Below the pieces are notes generated by a model. It had not been told where the DNA came from, did not search any database, and saw nothing but the letters and a program-made list of their open reading frames with translations. 64,000 bases of DNA from a virus: the IMG/VR virus record IMGVR_UViG_3300030101_002616, positions 16,484 to 80,483 of that record; one strand, given 5' to 3'. Below are positions 62,945-64,000 of the stretch, in pieces. Position 1 is the first letter of the stretch. The number at the start of each line of letters is the position of its first letter. A program made the position numbers and the translations under genes.

Positions 62945-63128
62945 TTCTAAACTGTTTTAAGAAAGTTTCATCAAACTGTAGTAAGTATTCAGCATAAGCT
63001 AGTGATACTTGTCTACCGTGAACAAAAACAGTATCTCTGTTATCTTTTATAGCTAGCATATATGCAGCTTTTAATTCTTGGTCATAGCCTTGTTGCAAGT
63101 CCATGTATATTTCTTTCATCTTTCCCAT
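62907..63128 (-). CDS. Small protein of unknown function preceding the polymerase
   Basis: A 73-residue helical protein (ELKAAYMLAIKDNRDTVFVHG pattern, then EYLLQFDETFLKQFRNDYINN). It overlaps the polymerase start by 38 bases and starts one base inside the upstream stop, so it is coupled to both. No motif is recognised. The size and position suggest a small accessory protein of the replication unit. Confidence 0.65.
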   Translation of the reverse strand: MGKMKEIYMDLQQGYDQELKAAYMLAIKDNRDTVFVHGRQVSLAYAEYLLQFDETFLKQFRNDYINNKDNESK

Positions 63129-63325
63129 TATTTGTAAATTCTTATCGGTTCTTTTTTTCTTTCTTTATGAAGATCTTGCTCTATATCTAGTAATGTTTTA
63201 AGCAACACTCTATGCTTACGAAGTATTTCACTAGCATCATCGTATTTTTCAAGGCTTATAAGAGTACGCTGCACACTGTGTATAAGTAATGATACTTCAT
63301 CTCTGGTTAAAATTGTATTATTCAT
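63128..63325 (-). CDS. Small helical protein of unknown function
   Basis: A 65-residue protein starting MNNTILTRDEVSLLIHSV at the ATG at 63325. An upstream in-frame ATG at 63496 would run through the terminator at 63348-63366 and the neighbouring gene, so it is rejected. The protein is a helical pair (LEKYDDASEILRKHRVLLKTLLDI) with a basic end. Its stop overlaps the next start. It lies just after a terminator, without a visible TANNTTTG promoter, so its expression source is unclear. Confidence 0.6.
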   Translation of the reverse strand: MNNTILTRDEVSLLIHSVQRTLISLEKYDDASEILRKHRVLLKTLLDIEQDLHKERKKEPIRIYK

Positions 63326-63347
63326 AGTTAAAAGTATTAAGACAACA

Positions 63348-63366
63348 AAGGGGCACAAGGCCCCTT
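63348..63366 (-). terminator. Rho-independent terminator after the AT-hook gene
   Basis: On the - strand AAGGGGC/GCCCCTT forms a 7-bp stem with a 5-base loop, followed by a weak T-containing tract (TGTTGTCTT). It lies between the AT-hook gene stop (63402) and the next start (63325). The stem is G/C-rich and stable, but the T-run is poor, so read-through is likely. Confidence 0.6.
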
Positions 63367-63401
63367 CATCATCAATAAAAAACAATTGTGTGAAATTATT
63401 A

Positions 63402-63590
63402 CTACTTAGTCTTAGACTTAGTAGTTTTCTTTGTAGACCCAGTAGGTCTTCCACGTCTTTTGGTTTTGGTTTTAGTCGTGGTGTTGAACAAGTCAATAGT
63501 AATCATTTTTTCAGTTACTGTGACATTGTGTGATGCAGATACTGTAGCTACTACTTTACCTGCACTCTTAATTAATGTATTCATTTTCAA
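63402..63590 (-). CDS. Small AT-hook DNA-binding protein
   Basis: A 62-residue protein. The first half is beta/helical (LIKSAGKVVATVSASHNVTVTE). The second half is a Lys/Thr-rich basic tail with KRRGRPTGSTKK, which contains the AT-hook core RGRP flanked by basic residues. AT-hooks bind the minor groove of A/T-rich DNA, which suits this A/T-rich phage. It is isolated between a strong terminator plus promoter upstream and another terminator downstream, so it is a single-gene transcript. ATG at 63584 is an alternative start two codons in. Function inferred: DNA organisation or gene control. Confidence 0.75.
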   Translation of the reverse strand: MKMNTLIKSAGKVVATVSASHNVTVTEKMITIDLFNTTTKTKTKRRGRPTGSTKKTTKSKTK

Positions 63591-63632
63591 TGATTTAGAT
63601 AATTATGTATAAATATTCTTTATAAAACATAG

Positions 63633-63663
63633 CAAATATAGTAAAAATGGATATACCACGCAA
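63633..63663 (-). promoter_or_regulatory. Bacteroidota-type promoter for the AT-hook gene
   Basis: On the - strand, TTG (63663-63661) is followed by exactly 20 bases and then TATATTTG (63640-63633), matching TTG-N17-23-TANNTTTG. The gene start is 42 bases further on. The upstream element is inside the loop of the terminator at 63644-63679, so terminator and promoter overlap. Spacing is the same as at 51216-51246. Confidence 0.65.
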
Positions 63664-63679
63664 GTGATATACCCATTTT
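63644..63679 (-). terminator. Rho-independent terminator before the AT-hook gene
   Basis: A 16-base stem with two G-T wobbles (63644-63659 paired with 63664-63679) and a 4-base loop, flanked by A-runs and T-runs. On the - strand the descending arm ends in ATTTT and another T. It lies 8 bases after the stop of the gene at 63687, so it ends that transcript. The same sequence contains the promoter element. Confidence 0.85.
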
Positions 63680-63686
63680 ATTTATA

Positions 63687-63998
63687 CTAGTTTACTATCT
63701 CTCCTGTTGCAACATCAACTTTCTGAATAGTAGGACTTTGCACTGGTGCTGTATCAGCCTTCAAGTACACATCTACTGGCTCGTTGAATACAATAGAGGA
63801 ACGAGTGAATATGTATTCACCGTTGTGTAGAATAAACTCTCCATCTCTACCCTTACGCTTAGCAGTGGTATTAATGTTAGCTCTTTGCCATTCAGTAGGC
63901 TCAGTAGTTTCTACAATTTGAACTCGTAATGGGAACTCCTGTCCTTCAAAAGAAGCAATAGGATTAAGAACATTTACGACAAGTATTTCGTTGCCCAT
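63687..63998 (-). CDS. Small beta-rich protein of unknown function
   Basis: A 103-residue protein with an ATG at 63998, 2 bases from the window edge. A longer form starting outside the window cannot be excluded. The sequence is beta-rich with FEGQEFPLRVQIVET, a basic RANINTTAKRKGRDGEFILH stretch and a hydrophobic FTRSSIVF strand. No motif is recognised. It is followed by a strong terminator, so it is the last gene of a separate transcription unit. Confidence 0.55.
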   Translation of the reverse strand: MGNEILVVNVLNPIASFEGQEFPLRVQIVETTEPTEWQRANINTTAKRKGRDGEFILHNGEYIFTRSSIVFNEPVDVYLKADTAPVQSPTIQKVDVATGEIVN

Positions 63999-64000
63999 AT

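Noticed and set aside
63326-63496. 122-residue version of the gene at 63128
   Set aside because: It would read through the hairpin at 63348-63366 and overlap the AT-hook gene in another frame; ATG at 63325 is preferred.
1-64000. Prophage or integrated element
   Set aside because: No integrase, repressor, attachment site or bacterial chromosomal genes are visible; all genes fit a phage genome.

Overview
This window is most of the coding part of a crAss-like bacteriophage (order Crassvirales in the broad sense) that probably infects a marine member of Bacteroidota, likely a flavobacterium. Three observations support this. First, the gene content and layout fit: a block of huge virion genes on the + strand faces a replication block on the - strand, and one giant protein (37263-43388) carries the MGSDFDVDKM metal-binding loop of the single-chain phage RNA polymerases known from crAss-like phages such as Cellulophaga phage phi14:2. 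Second, two intergenic promoters match the Bacteroidota consensus (TTG, 20 bases, TANNTTTG). Third, several proteins carry flavobacterial surface features, including GCTDPxAxNFDPxAxxDDGSC repeats, a type IX secretion (T9SS) C-terminal sorting domain and LamG. The standard genetic code works throughout. I see no tRNA, rRNA, CRISPR array, insertion sequence or integrase. No gap between genes exceeds 100 bases. Terminase, portal and major capsid protein are absent, so the genome continues outside the window.

Region 1 (1-16508, + strand) holds adhesion, fibre, surface and lysis genes. A terminator at 42-82 precedes a Cys-rich small protein and a 1488-residue repeat-rich adhesin. Two fibre-like proteins (5117-6637 and 12810-13964) bracket the most unusual part, 7789-12346. 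That stretch encodes a putative outer-membrane beta-barrel lipoprotein, a membrane-anchored coiled coil, an exported thioredoxin-fold protein without CxxC, a LamG protein, and a protein with both a Sec signal and a complete T9SS sorting domain. A DUF5675-like lysin (12343), a 3TM-type holin (14943) and a calcineurin-like phosphoesterase follow.

Region 2 (16512-47254, + strand) holds virion assembly and ejected proteins. It begins with connector or ring-like proteins and a run of small, very basic proteins rich in Gly-Gly motifs. It continues with a 1640-residue tail/stabilisation protein, a LysM-bearing 1357-residue protein, and four more giant or large proteins including the virion RNA polymerase. 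These last are probably packaged and injected with the DNA.

Region 3 (63998-47251, - strand) is the early/replication module, read right to left. It contains an AT-hook protein, family A DNA polymerase, an isolated DnaA domain IV, an SF2 helicase, a replication-initiation-like protein, a DnaB-type helicase, a Sak4-like ATPase, a putative SSB, a Toprim primase, a PD-(D/E)XK nuclease, rIIA- and rIIB-like proteins, a 5'-3' exonuclease, uracil-DNA glycosylase and a nucleotide-metabolism-like protein. Rho-independent terminators split it into several units. The two opposing modules meet at 47251-47254, where the stop codons overlap and no terminator lies between them.

Inferred programme: the virion polymerase and/or host RNA polymerase start the - strand module, and the + strand module follows late. 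All functions are read from motifs and family knowledge; no database search was run.
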